In this document: positions 21,725 through 30,748 of the stretch, one piece after another
Layout: every line of letters starts with the position of its first letter
How positions within the stretch are numbered: position 1 is the stretch's first letter
Assembly: GCF_002873335.1 (NCBI RefSeq)
Contig: NZ_MCUW01000020.1
Span: forward strand, 1-64,000
DNA length: 64,000 nt
Direction: 5' to 3'
Source: Vibrio sp. 10N.286.49.B1
GTDB taxonomy: Bacteria; Pseudomonadota; Gammaproteobacteria; Enterobacterales; Vibrionaceae
The notes under the pieces: model-generated
The model's input: the letters and a program-made list of their open reading frames with translations, nothing else
Databases searched by the model: none
What the model was told of the DNA's origin: nothing
Program-made: the position numbers and the translations under genes

Positions 21725-22915
21725 CTATGCATTTTTCATCGAGTTATTGAGTTTTACTGAAAAATTCAGTATCAACAATAATCCTATCGGGAATAGCGAT
21801 GCAAACAGCATCCATGTCCATCCTTGTGAAAATAATACGATACCAGCACCTAATGATCCTGCCGCCTGAAAGGTAGTGATGGAGAAATCGTTGATCGCTT
21901 GAACTTTAAACCGTTCGTGTGGGCGATAAGTTTGCGGCAAAAGTGTGGTTCCGCCAATAAAAAGAAAGTTCCAGCCAACGCCTAATGCGACGAGCGCCCA
22001 CCAATAGTGGTGGACGGAGTGACCGATTAGACCAATAGCAATACATCCGAGCAAGATAATACTGCCCAATGTAATCAGTTTATAAAGTCCGATTCGTTTA
22101 ATGATAAAGGGAGTGATGAGCGAAGGGAGATACATCGCCATGACATGACTTTGAATGACCCATTTTGCATTTTGGATATCATGTCCATGCTCCGACATGG
22201 CAAGTGGGGTGGCGGTCATCAAAAACGCCATTACGGCGTAGGCGGTTAAGCCGGATCCAATCGCGAGCCATAACAAAGGTTGACGAAATAATTGATGGAC
22301 AGGCCTGACGATACCGGAATTATTGCTTACTTCTGGAATTTGGAGGGGCTTCATTCCTAGAGCAATGACCATCGCACCAATCAGTTCCAATACCCCCATC
22401 GCCATGTATGCGTTGGCGTAAGCAGAGTCAAATACACCAATCAGTTGACCCCAGTTTAGTAATTCTGGTCCTACCCAAGCCGCCGCAATACCACCAACTA
22501 AGACCAAGCTGATCACAGAGGCATGTTGAGTCGCGTTGTCGCAACTCTCAATAGCGGCAAATCGATACTGCCCGACATACGACAGTTGTGTTCCTAGGAT
22601 AAAAGTACTGAATGCGAACCCCCAGAAATTGCCTTGCTCAATCGTCCAACTCGCGAAAAACGCCGCCAAGCTACTAATGAGTGCAGCGATAATGAATGCT
22701 TTTTTCCTGCCAAGACAGTGCTGAATTTTTGCCGCTGGGAAAACGTTGAGTGACACACCAAGGATGAGGGTCGTGACAGGAAGCGTGGCGTAAGCAGGGG
22801 AATCATGTAACGTCGCACCAATAATGCCGCCAAGAAACACATTAAGCGCACCAACGGATAAAACGAACGGCTGTACGCAGGCGAGTAACCAAGCATTCCA
22901 TGGCAGGTTCTTCAT
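21725..22915 (-). CDS. Major facilitator superfamily transporter
   Basis: This 396-aa protein has about twelve hydrophobic segments and an MFS motif-A-like loop (HCLGRKKAFI near residue 67) between helices 2 and 3. The central cytoplasmic loop lies near residues 195-210. The substrate cannot be inferred from the sequence or the neighbours. The gene reads toward the 49-aa gene and is followed by the shared terminator. Confidence 0.8.
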   Translation of the reverse strand: MKNLPWNAWLLACVQPFVLSVGALNVFLGGIIGATLHDSPAYATLPVTTLILGVSLNVFPAAKIQHCLGRKKAFIIAALISSLAAFFASWTIEQGNFWGFAFSTFILGTQLSYVGQYRFAAIESCDNATQHASVISLVLVGGIAAAWVGPELLNWGQLIGVFDSAYANAYMAMGVLELIGAMVIALGMKPLQIPEVSNNSGIVRPVHQLFRQPLLWLAIGSGLTAYAVMAFLMTATPLAMSEHGHDIQNAKWVIQSHVMAMYLPSLITPFIIKRIGLYKLITLGSIILLGCIAIGLIGHSVHHYWWALVALGVGWNFLFIGGTTLLPQTYRPHERFKVQAINDFSITTFQAAGSLGAGIVLFSQGWTWMLFASLFPIGLLLILNFSVKLNNSMKNA

Positions 22916-23028
22916 TTAAACGATCCAAGTAAAAGAAAATAGAGGCTTTGACTGTTGTACAAGAAATGGTGAGGAAAAGAAAGAAGTGCATTGAGGGAGC
23001 AATGCACTTCTCTTGCAGCTATATTGGT

Positions 23029-23544
23029 TTACGCTTGGCTTTGTAGCTCGGCTTTTGCTTGTTGTTGTGCGAGAAACTTAGCAATGACAGTTACGCCAGC
23101 AATGTACATTGCGCCACCTAGCAGGCCAACCGCCATCCAAGAGAAACCGTGCTCAACAACATGGTCTTTGTGCAGAATACACATCACAACATAAGCAAAA
23201 GTGATGTAGCTAAACGCGAAATGCGCCACAGGACCTAAGCCAATAGTAATAAGTACCACACCACCGACATAGATATAAAACGCGTTTATACCGCCAACAA
23301 ATGGGGCTAACGCGCCTAACACGGTAGGGATTAGCATACCCATCGCAATACCGGCGATGCCTGCTGCGAAGATGTTTTTAAGCTTACTAAGGTCGAACTT
23401 GGCTTCAAAGAAAAAGATGAGCGCTAGGAAGGCTGGCCACTTATCGTGAATACCTAGCTCTTGTAAAATAGCGGTACCCGCGACAATCCAAAGTGTAAGA
23501 AGCACAGTTTTTGTTATGTGTATGGAGTTGAATACTTGATTCAT
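23029..23544 (-). CDS. Small integral membrane protein, possibly DUF1097-like
   Basis: This 171-aa protein has five to six hydrophobic segments and almost no soluble domain. Its length and topology recall the DUF1097/YcdZ group, but I see no decisive motif. It ends with a short charged tail (AKAELQSQA). No operon partner is evident: it lies between the MFS gene and proV, both more than 100 bases away. Confidence 0.6.
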   Translation of the reverse strand: MNQVFNSIHITKTVLLTLWIVAGTAILQELGIHDKWPAFLALIFFFEAKFDLSKLKNIFAAGIAGIAMGMLIPTVLGALAPFVGGINAFYIYVGGVVLITIGLGPVAHFAFSYITFAYVVMCILHKDHVVEHGFSWMAVGLLGGAMYIAGVTVIAKFLAQQQAKAELQSQA

Positions 23545-23870
23545 GTTGTTGTTCTCTGTAGGGCGTAAAGTTAAACGGATTGGGCGCGGATTTTATAGAT
23601 TGTCGCGAGCAGGGTCACTATTAAAATTGTGTTAAGTGCCTGATTAATTGGAGTTAGATGCCAACAACTATGAGTTTAATTCATTGATGTTCAATTAATG
23701 CTCAGACGTATTGGTCGCAATGATAGTGAGTGGAATTAAGGCTTGATGATTGAATTATATGTTTGTAAGGAGATAATATTTTATCGGGAAATATTATCTT
23801 TCTTGGGTTTGTTTGAGTGAATGTCTGCCCTCAATGACAGCGTTAAGATGTCGATGAGGGCAGTAAGCAG
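23545..23870. other. Intergenic region with two hairpins past proV
   Basis: CTGCCCTCA (23825-23833) pairs with TGAGGGCAG (23855-23863), with further inner pairing, only 8 bases past the proV stop. AGATAATATTT (23771-23781) pairs perfectly with AAATATTATCT (23789-23799). The first is probably the operon's 3' end structure. The second may belong to the promoter or leader of the 171-aa membrane protein gene. Confidence 0.55.
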
Positions 23871-25136
23871 CTAGGCCGCGCTATTCTTTACCGGAGGCGT
23901 TTTTTCGCTATCGGACTCAGGTTTTGATTCTGGGTCTGATTCTGATGGCGATGTGTCGCTAAGGACATCTGCAAGCGTAGATTTAGATAGGTGACCCTGT
24001 AACTCACCATTGTCATCCACAACAGGCAATGGATGATCGCTGTCTAGCGTTTCTGGTATCACAGCTTCAAGTAGTGCGTCACTTTGCACGGCTGGAACAT
24101 CGTCGAGCATCTGAGCTGGGATTTCTTTGTGGTAATCCTTTTTCTCAACTTGATCGAGTGCTTCTTGAGTAATCACGCCTTGATAGCCATCATCATTGAC
24201 GACATAGCCAAAGTCTTCAGAAGAGCGGCGCATCTGTGCAATCGCTTCACCTAACGTTTCGGCAGTAATACGCGAGATTGGTGGCTGCATGACCGTTTCA
24301 ACCGTCAGTGCACGTGCTCTGTTGACGTCTTTAACGAACGCTTCGACGTAATCGTCGGCTGGGTTCAGTAAAATGTCTACAGGCTTGTCTTGTTGGACGA
24401 CCATACCATCGCGAAGAATAGCGATGCGATCGCCGATACGAAGCGCTTCATCCAAATCGTGGGTTATAAAGATAATGGTCTTGTGCAGTTTTTCTTGAAG
24501 CTCAATCAACTGATCTTGCATTTCACTACGGATGAGTGGATCAAGGGCTGAAAATGCCTCATCCATCAAAAGAATGTCAGCGTCAGTGCACAATGCTCGA
24601 GCTAACCCGACACGCTGCTGTTGCCCGCCTGATAACTGGCTTGGGTATTGCTTTTCATAGCCTTCAAGACCTACGGTTTGTATCCATTCGTTGGCTTTTT
24701 TGAAGCGTTCTTCTTTGCTCAAGCCTTGAATTTGCAAACCGTAAGCGACATTATCCAATACCGTTTTGTGGGGGAGTAGGCCAAATCGTTGGAATACCAT
24801 CGACATCTTGTTGCGTCTAAAGTCTTGAAGCCCTTTCTTAGAGAGCTTCATTACATCAGACCCGTCGACGATGATTTCGCCTTCAGATGGCTCAATTAAG
24901 CGATTGAAGTGACGAATCATGGTCGATTTACCAGAGCCTGAAAGCCCCATGATGACAAAAATCTCACCAGGATAAATATCAAGATTGATGTTTTGCAACC
25001 CAAGCGTGTGACCAGTTCGAGCCAGAAGATCGTCTTTACTCTCACCGTCTTTAACGGCTTGGATATAAGATCTGTGTTTAGGGCCAAAGATCTTGTACAG
25101 ATTTCTAATCTGAATAATAGGTTGAGGTTGAGTCAT
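23871..25136 (-). CDS. proV: Glycine betaine/proline ABC transporter ATPase
   Basis: This 421-aa ATPase powers osmoprotectant import. Walker A GLSGSGKS (64-71), signature LSGGQQQR (168-175) and Walker B ILLMDEAF (188-195) are intact. The leading insertion with HRSYIQAVKDG is typical of ProV. Residues 275-395 form two CBS-like repeats that in the family sense ionic strength. The tail (about 397-421) is an unusual Ser/Pro/Asp/Glu-rich extension. It starts on the proW stop (TAATG). Confidence 0.95.
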   Translation of the reverse strand: MTQPQPIIQIRNLYKIFGPKHRSYIQAVKDGESKDDLLARTGHTLGLQNINLDIYPGEIFVIMGLSGSGKSTMIRHFNRLIEPSEGEIIVDGSDVMKLSKKGLQDFRRNKMSMVFQRFGLLPHKTVLDNVAYGLQIQGLSKEERFKKANEWIQTVGLEGYEKQYPSQLSGGQQQRVGLARALCTDADILLMDEAFSALDPLIRSEMQDQLIELQEKLHKTIIFITHDLDEALRIGDRIAILRDGMVVQQDKPVDILLNPADDYVEAFVKDVNRARALTVETVMQPPISRITAETLGEAIAQMRRSSEDFGYVVNDDGYQGVITQEALDQVEKKDYHKEIPAQMLDDVPAVQSDALLEAVIPETLDSDHPLPVVDDNGELQGHLSKSTLADVLSDTSPSESDPESKPESDSEKTPPVKNSAA

Positions 25137-26029
25137 TAGTCTCGTCCTCCTAGATGTGCCTGCGTGCGCTTAGCATAGCTTTGCGAGACGCGGTCGAAAA
25201 TAATAGCCAGCGCGACAATGGCCAAACCATTGAGCAGGCCGAGCGTGAAGTATTGGTTTGTGATTGACTTAAGAACCGGTTGCCCCAGTCCTTTTACGCC
25301 AATCATAGAGGCAATCACTACCATGGCAAGAGCCATCATAATGGTTTGGTTAATACCCGCCATAATATTGGGCATTGCTAGCGGTACTTGAACACCAAAT
25401 AAGCGTTGCATCGGGCTGGCACCAAAAGCAGTCGAGGCTTCTAGCACTTCTTTATCGACTAATCGGATGCCTAAGTCGGTTAAACGAATGACAGGAGGAA
25501 TCGCATAAATTACCACGGCGATTACGCCTGGAATTTTACCGATACCTAGCAGCATCACGACTGGAATGAGATACACAAATGCAGGCATCGTCTGCATAAT
25601 GTCTAATATCGGCGTGATGATGGCTCGTGCTTTTTTGGACTGCGCCATGATTATCCCAGTCGGTATCCCGAGGGCAATGGCGACAAAGGTTGAGACGAGA
25701 ATAATACTCATGGTTCGCATGGTATTGTCCCACATACCAAAGAAGCCAATCAAAAAGAAAGCAACAGCCACGGAGAGGGTGAGTTTCCACGACCGACTTG
25801 CAACGTAAGCTAAGCCGGCGAGAATACCAATGATTAACCACCAAGGGCTAGTGAGAAGTAGCTTCTCAAACCATATGAGAAAGCTAAGTAACGGGTCGAA
25901 TAAGGATTCAATCATGTCTCCGTATTCTCTTGAGAATTCTCGGTACGCGCCATCAAGTGTTTTGCGTATATCGAGCAATTGTTTTCTATCGAGTTGAGGA
26001 ATTTCACTCAACCAGCTGGCATCGAACAT
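25136..26029 (-). CDS. proW: Glycine betaine/proline ABC transporter permease
   Basis: The 297-aa inner-membrane permease has a hydrophilic N-terminus with EFSREYGDMIESLFDPL, six or so hydrophobic segments, and the binding-protein-dependent transport loop EASTAFGASPMQRLFGVQVP with the EAA-type Gly. It is coupled to proV by a one-base overlap. It is separated from proX by 450 bases containing a hairpin. Confidence 0.94.
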   Translation of the reverse strand: MFDASWLSEIPQLDRKQLLDIRKTLDGAYREFSREYGDMIESLFDPLLSFLIWFEKLLLTSPWWLIIGILAGLAYVASRSWKLTLSVAVAFFLIGFFGMWDNTMRTMSIILVSTFVAIALGIPTGIIMAQSKKARAIITPILDIMQTMPAFVYLIPVVMLLGIGKIPGVIAVVIYAIPPVIRLTDLGIRLVDKEVLEASTAFGASPMQRLFGVQVPLAMPNIMAGINQTIMMALAMVVIASMIGVKGLGQPVLKSITNQYFTLGLLNGLAIVALAIIFDRVSQSYAKRTQAHLGGRD

Positions 26030-26479
26030 CTGTCACTCCTTGACCACTTATGCCACTATTTATTGCCGTATTTTCTTTAGCACCAATGTTTGTTGATACT
26101 GGATAAGTCGGATACCTATCTACGGCTCAATAGTAAAAATGTCGTTCTGTTTCGCGTCCTATCTTCTATTTCCATTGACCACCCCTTGTGACACTAACCG
26201 ATTCACTTACCACTAAGTCATTCATTTTGCGGCAAGCTTATCTGCTAGCATCGTACGAATTGATGGGGCATTGCACTGTACTGTTGAAGAGTTAACACTA
26301 TTCCAAAAACGACCATAGTTGTTGTCGTTGTAAAGTTGTATCAGTAAATATAATGCGCCATCTAACGTAGACGTTAAGCAAAAAGTTGTTGTGCTTAGCT
26401 AAATGGCTGAGAAATAAGACAGCGATCGTTATGACCGCTGTCTATTTACGATTGAACGTCGTTAAAGACGAATGGCGAT
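26030..26479. other. Long gap between proX and proW
   Basis: The gap separates the binding-protein gene from the rest of its operon. A hairpin lies just after the proX stop (listed separately). No open frame was found. The rest may hold a second promoter for proWV. Confidence 0.5.
26417..26443 (-). terminator. Hairpin just past proX, possible attenuator
   Basis: AGACAGCG (26417-26424) pairs perfectly with CGCTGTCT (26436-26443). On the minus strand it is followed by a weak TATTTCT tail. At 37 bases past the proX stop it could reduce read-through into proWV. Confidence 0.55.
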
Positions 26480-27490
26480 TTATAATTTATCGATGGCCAT
26501 TTGTACTTTTGTTGCGACGTCAGCAGGCAACCAAGCTGCCCATGTGTCTTTGTATTCTTTCATGAAATGTTCAGCGGCATATTCACCATCGGCTTGCTCG
26601 TCTTCCATCCAAGCAAGTAAACCGTTCATTTGCGCGTTAGTAAATTCACGTTTATCAAAATACGCCATCGCGTCAGGTGAATTTTTAGCAAATGCTGTCG
26701 TAACCACGGTTTCTACAACAGAAGGTGGATACATCGTTGGTTTTGGATCTAAACAGTCTTCGCTAGTGATACAGTCTTTGAATTGTGTGGCGTCAACACC
26801 ACTACCAAAATCGACTTTAACCATTTTATATTTTCCCAGTACCGCTGTTGGTGCCCAGTAGTAGCCAAACCATGCTTCTTCGCGCTCATACGCTTTGGCG
26901 ATTGAACCAGACAAACCAGCACCTGACCCTGGATCGATAACTTCAAAACCAGCTTCTTCTAGGTTGAGTGCCGTAAATAGATTACCCGCCGAAATTTGGC
27001 AGTTCCAACCCGCTGGGCAAGAATAAAAGGCCGACTTGGATGGGTCTTCTGGGTGTTCAAATTGTTTGGCATTTGCAATAACGCCTTTGATGGTGGCAAG
27101 TGAAGGGTCTTTTTCTACCATATAAGCTGGCACCCAAAAGCCTTCTTCTCCGCCATCAGACAGCGTCGTACCCGCGTATTCAATGCGTCCTTCTTTTACA
27201 CCTGCATCGAGTGCTTCACGCATTGAGTTACTCCAGAACTCAGGTGCAATGTCAGGTTGACCTTTGGATATCATGGATGCGCCAGTGGGCATGGTATCGC
27301 CCGGTACTAACTCAGCTGGACAGTCGTAACCATGCTCGAGAATGAATTTGTCGATATTGGCAATGAGGGTTGCCGAGTTCCAGTTCATATCAGCGATAGT
27401 AACAGGGGCGCATTCGCTAGCAGAGACAGTTTGGAGGGAGGTAGCTAAAAAAAGAGAAGAGAACAGCAATTTCCTTGCAAGGTATTTCAT
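26480..27490 (-). CDS. proX: Glycine betaine/proline-binding periplasmic protein
   Basis: This 336-aa protein has a signal peptide (about residues 1-24, ending TVSAS) and an OpuAC-type substrate-binding fold. Recognisable stretches are VTIADMNWNSA, GYDCPAELVPGDTMPTG, QPDIAPEFWSNS and EAWFGYYWAPTAVLGKY, whose aromatic residues are of the kind that form the cation-pi cage for quaternary amines. The gene order X-W-V is reversed compared with E. coli proVWX. Confidence 0.92.
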   Translation of the reverse strand: MKYLARKLLFSSLFLATSLQTVSASECAPVTIADMNWNSATLIANIDKFILEHGYDCPAELVPGDTMPTGASMISKGQPDIAPEFWSNSMREALDAGVKEGRIEYAGTTLSDGGEEGFWVPAYMVEKDPSLATIKGVIANAKQFEHPEDPSKSAFYSCPAGWNCQISAGNLFTALNLEEAGFEVIDPGSGAGLSGSIAKAYEREEAWFGYYWAPTAVLGKYKMVKVDFGSGVDATQFKDCITSEDCLDPKPTMYPPSVVETVVTTAFAKNSPDAMAYFDKREFTNAQMNGLLAWMEDEQADGEYAAEHFMKEYKDTWAAWLPADVATKVQMAIDKL

Positions 27491-27582
27491 AGTGATTTTC
27501 CATATCAGGGTTCATTGTTAAGTATATGGAATGTTAAAAAATATTACAAACTGCATTCCTGTTCTGTTAATGCACAGATCAC

Positions 27583-28464
27583 TTATCTGTCAATTAGTAT
27601 TGATGGACTATGCGACTTGTTGCGCTTTTTTTCATGCTTAGTCAGCCAGATGATAGGAATAACGATCATAAGCGTACCAACGGCCATGAAGATATCGGGC
27701 ATTTCGTCGAACCAAAGTAACCCAACTGCGACGGCACCGATCAACCCGCTGTATTCTGCGCTGGCAATTTTATTGCTGTCTACCGAGCGATAGGTCATTA
27801 CGCACGTGGCTGCGTAAATCAGTATAAACAAACTTGACGCCGCTGCCGTTGGGAATGCGCTCCAATCCCATGTTTCACCCTCTAGATAAACTAAGCACAA
27901 TGAAACGGGAATACCGACAAGATTGGTCACGAGCAGGGTGTGAACAACTGATTGGTGTCTGGGTAGCTTTCGTATCAGTAGGTTATTGATGGCAATGGTC
28001 AGTGCAACGACAAGCGCGGCGAGTGCTGCTAAGTCGATTTGGTCTGGCCTGATAATCACTAATACACCGGCGAACCCCATGACGGCTGCCGCAATGGTTT
28101 GTGACGAGAGTTTTTCTTTAAAGAACAGCGACGCTAGTGGCAACATCATCAGCGGGGCGGCGTAAAAAATGGCATTCGCTGTGGCCAGTGGCATAGCAGA
28201 AATGGCGTATACCATGAAGATGGCGCCAAATAGCCAAACGTGTGCTCTGACCGCGTGCCATTTAATGCCTTCAGTGAGATTTTTAGGTTTACTGAGCAAA
28301 AATAGCGGTAATAGAATGAGCACGGCCGAAAGCTGACGAAACAACACGAATTGAAAAACAGCCACGTCATTCCCTACGCTTTTAATCAGCGCATCCGACA
28401 AGATTGCTATTTGGTTTCCGAAGACAAGCAATAACATTGCGGTGCCGACTGACATGCTTTTCAT
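27583..28464 (-). CDS. EamA/DMT family transporter
   Basis: This 293-aa protein from ATG 28464, behind a strong AAGGAG, has ten hydrophobic segments in two related EamA halves (about 5-140 and 150-285). A longer reading frame from 28506 lacks such a signal. Members export amino acids or related metabolites, but the substrate is not predictable here. It is divergent from a GcvA-like LysR gene about 90 bases away, the usual layout of a regulator and its target. Confidence 0.85.
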   Translation of the reverse strand: MKSMSVGTAMLLLVFGNQIAILSDALIKSVGNDVAVFQFVLFRQLSAVLILLPLFLLSKPKNLTEGIKWHAVRAHVWLFGAIFMVYAISAMPLATANAIFYAAPLMMLPLASLFFKEKLSSQTIAAAVMGFAGVLVIIRPDQIDLAALAALVVALTIAINNLLIRKLPRHQSVVHTLLVTNLVGIPVSLCLVYLEGETWDWSAFPTAAASSLFILIYAATCVMTYRSVDSNKIASAEYSGLIGAVAVGLLWFDEMPDIFMAVGTLMIVIPIIWLTKHEKKRNKSHSPSILIDR

Positions 28465-28555
28465 TTTGTTCTCCTTTGTGAGTTTACGAGAGCATAGTGA
28501 TGTCATAGGATGAAGTTAAGTGATAAATATTTATTTAGTATGAGATATTTAGATA

Positions 28556-29434
28556 ATGAAACTACCGCCCTTACGATCCGTTCATTATTTTGAATCAGTG
28601 GCGCGCAATCTAAGCTTTTCGAAAGCCGCCGATGAACTCAATGTCACTCAAAGTGCCATCAGTCATCAGATCCGGTTACTTGAAGATTATTTAGGTGAGC
28701 CCTTGTTTTTGAGGCAGGGTCGGAAGCTCTCGCTTACCGAAACGGGAGAGCAGTATCTCGAAGAGGTGAATCCCGCCATCGCCTCTATTGCCAAAGCGAG
28801 TCAGCGGATCAGAGAAGGAGAGCAGGGGACGATAAGACTCGCACTGTACAGTTCACTAGCGGTCAAATGGTTGATCCCACGATTGTCTGAATTTAAGCGT
28901 TTGTATCCGGAAATAGAATTGACACTCAACATGGTTGCCGAAGACCCCGATTTATCGGATGCCACCGGTGATTGTTTTATTACAGTAGAACAACCCGCCC
29001 GCAACTACGTTGCAGAGCCGCTATACAACGAAGTCCTTTATCCTGTGTGCAGCCAAAAGATTTGGAAAGAGATTCATGACCAGCCTTTTCCTGACGCACT
29101 TTGGAACTACCCGATTTTGTCGACCGATTCTGTTTTGCACGAAAGAGGCAAAGATTGGCATAAATGGTGTGAAGCGGGTGGTTTTGAATTACCGCATGGT
29201 CTTGATATGCAACATTTTAGCCATATGTTATTGGCAGTAGAAGCCGCCAAATACGACCAAGGAATTACCTTTGCCAATGGTTATATGATGACCGACAAAG
29301 ATCTTCAAGACTTGGTTGTGGTGCCTTCTCATGGTCTAGACACGGGTGATCATTTCTATTTCGTGTATAAGAAAAGTCGAGCAAGACAGGTTGAGATCAA
29401 AAAATTGGCCAATTGGCTGCAACAACAGTGTTAA
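28556..29434 (+). CDS. LysR-family regulator, GcvA-like
   Basis: This 292-aa regulator has an N-terminal winged helix (LRSVHYFESVARNLSFSKAA, then ELNVTQSAISHQIRLLE) of the GcvA subgroup and a periplasmic-binding-like effector domain (about 90-290). It is divergent from the DMT exporter and probably controls it. The effector is unknown. Confidence 0.88.
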   Translation: MKLPPLRSVHYFESVARNLSFSKAADELNVTQSAISHQIRLLEDYLGEPLFLRQGRKLSLTETGEQYLEEVNPAIASIAKASQRIREGEQGTIRLALYSSLAVKWLIPRLSEFKRLYPEIELTLNMVAEDPDLSDATGDCFITVEQPARNYVAEPLYNEVLYPVCSQKIWKEIHDQPFPDALWNYPILSTDSVLHERGKDWHKWCEAGGFELPHGLDMQHFSHMLLAVEAAKYDQGITFANGYMMTDKDLQDLVVVPSHGLDTGDHFYFVYKKSRARQVEIKKLANWLQQQC

Positions 29435-29449
29435 CCACCATATGTCGGC

Positions 29450-29470
29450 CGTCTCCACACAAAGGAGACG
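29450..29470. other. Short hairpin between convergent genes
   Basis: CGTCTCC (29450-29456) pairs with GGAGACG (29464-29470) between the LysR gene and the 298-aa hypothetical gene. No T-run follows on either strand, so terminator function is uncertain. Confidence 0.4.
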
Positions 29471-29501
29471 ACGAAAGGTTTAACAGCCAGCCTTGGGTTC
29501 A

Positions 29502-30398
29502 CTAAGCCGGTTCTTCGATCAAGCTTGTGCTATGAAGAAGCTCCGTTACCTTATTGATCGAAAATTGATTATCGACGGCGAGCGTGAAATCACAGAGTCC
29601 AACTTTCAATATTAAATTATTGAGCTCAGGAAAGTGTGCATGGGGAGTGATGGAGACGCTTTCAATCAAATCAAGGCGAATAAAGGTGTGACCAAATTTG
29701 TAGTTAGTGTCTTTGACATCAATGATGTGTTTTCCCTGATTGGCAATGATAAGGTCAACGCCATCGGTCATGATCATTGAGCGCAATAATTTGTGCTGAG
29801 TAAAGTTATGATAAAGGTCCATCAAGCTACTTCGTTTACGATCGGTGAGTAACTTTTCGCTTTGGTATGCCAGAATATGCAAAGGCTCAAGTATTTGCTC
29901 TGTTCCGCAGTAAAAGCTGTAGGTCACCTTATCCATTAAGGATTGGTCGCTTGTTTCAGTAGCGATTGGATACGCATTTCTAGGCGAAACAATTTCGCGC
30001 AACAGTTTAATGACGCTGCTGGCGACATCTTGTGACACCAGATTATATTTGATGACCATTTCACCTTGGATTGATTGTAATCCAATAAAGTTATCGAGTA
30101 AGTCACCACCATGGGTGAGGAATAGCACATCGGTGTACCACATTTTATCGGCATGGATACGCTCACCGTCAATTTTCAAATGTAGAATGAAGTCCTTTTG
30201 AATAATCACCACCTCAGGGTACAACAACATGCCTGGCTTCATGTTTCTTCGTTCTTGATGCACCGGGATTTTGAAGCTATAGAGTGCATCTTCAAAGAAG
30301 TGCTGTTGCTCGAAAAACTGAGGTGGAATATCTTGTTCAGACTTAATTTCGACCAACCAAGGGCCAAATTGGTCATACTCTTTTTTTAGGTCGTACAT
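29502..30398 (-). CDS. Hypothetical protein of 298 aa
   Basis: I do not recognise the family. The protein is soluble, with no signal peptide or membrane helix. Two segments look like related beta-rich units: one around residues 55-125 (PEVVIIQKDFILHLKIDG) and one around 205-290 (GVDLIIANQGKHIIDVKD, then FGHTFIRLDLIESVSITP). They are separated by an alpha-helical stretch. This could reflect two PH-like modules, but that is a guess. It is monocistronic. Confidence 0.65.
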   Translation of the reverse strand: MYDLKKEYDQFGPWLVEIKSEQDIPPQFFEQQHFFEDALYSFKIPVHQERRNMKPGMLLYPEVVIIQKDFILHLKIDGERIHADKMWYTDVLFLTHGGDLLDNFIGLQSIQGEMVIKYNLVSQDVASSVIKLLREIVSPRNAYPIATETSDQSLMDKVTYSFYCGTEQILEPLHILAYQSEKLLTDRKRSSLMDLYHNFTQHKLLRSMIMTDGVDLIIANQGKHIIDVKDTNYKFGHTFIRLDLIESVSITPHAHFPELNNLILKVGLCDFTLAVDNQFSINKVTELLHSTSLIEEPA

Positions 30399-30601
30399 AC
30401 CTTACCTTCCTTGTTGTCTATTCTTTAATCAATACAACTCTATGTAAAATAATAGCACTTTGTTGTGATCTTACTCGAAAGACGGCCGATAGTGCTCTGT
30501 TGATATGCATTCGGTGGTCGACAAAGCAGGAGCTTTGAATGAGGTAATACAGAGTATGTTTAAGACGCCTTAAAGGTGGTAGCCACCTGCGAAAGGCCAT
30601 C

Positions 30602-30642
30602 AAAAATGATGGAAGAGTAGCGATATACTTTTCTTCCATCAT
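30602..30642 (-). terminator. Terminator of the 398-aa porin transcript
   Basis: ATGATGGAAGA (30606-30616) pairs with TCTTCCATCAT (30632-30642). On the minus strand it is followed by TTTTTG. It lies about 107 bases past the porin stop, giving a long structured 3' untranslated region. Confidence 0.7.
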
Positions 30643-30748
30643 GAATAGGCCCGAGAGGGTGCTGTTAACACCAACAACATGCGATATCACAACCGCAGCG
30701 TTTCGTCATATTACGAAACGCATAGCATTAACAAAGTGCTGGATGGTG

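Noticed and set aside
30418..30690. 90-codon minus-strand frame past the porin
   Set aside because: It covers the porin terminator hairpin and lacks a ribosome-binding site.
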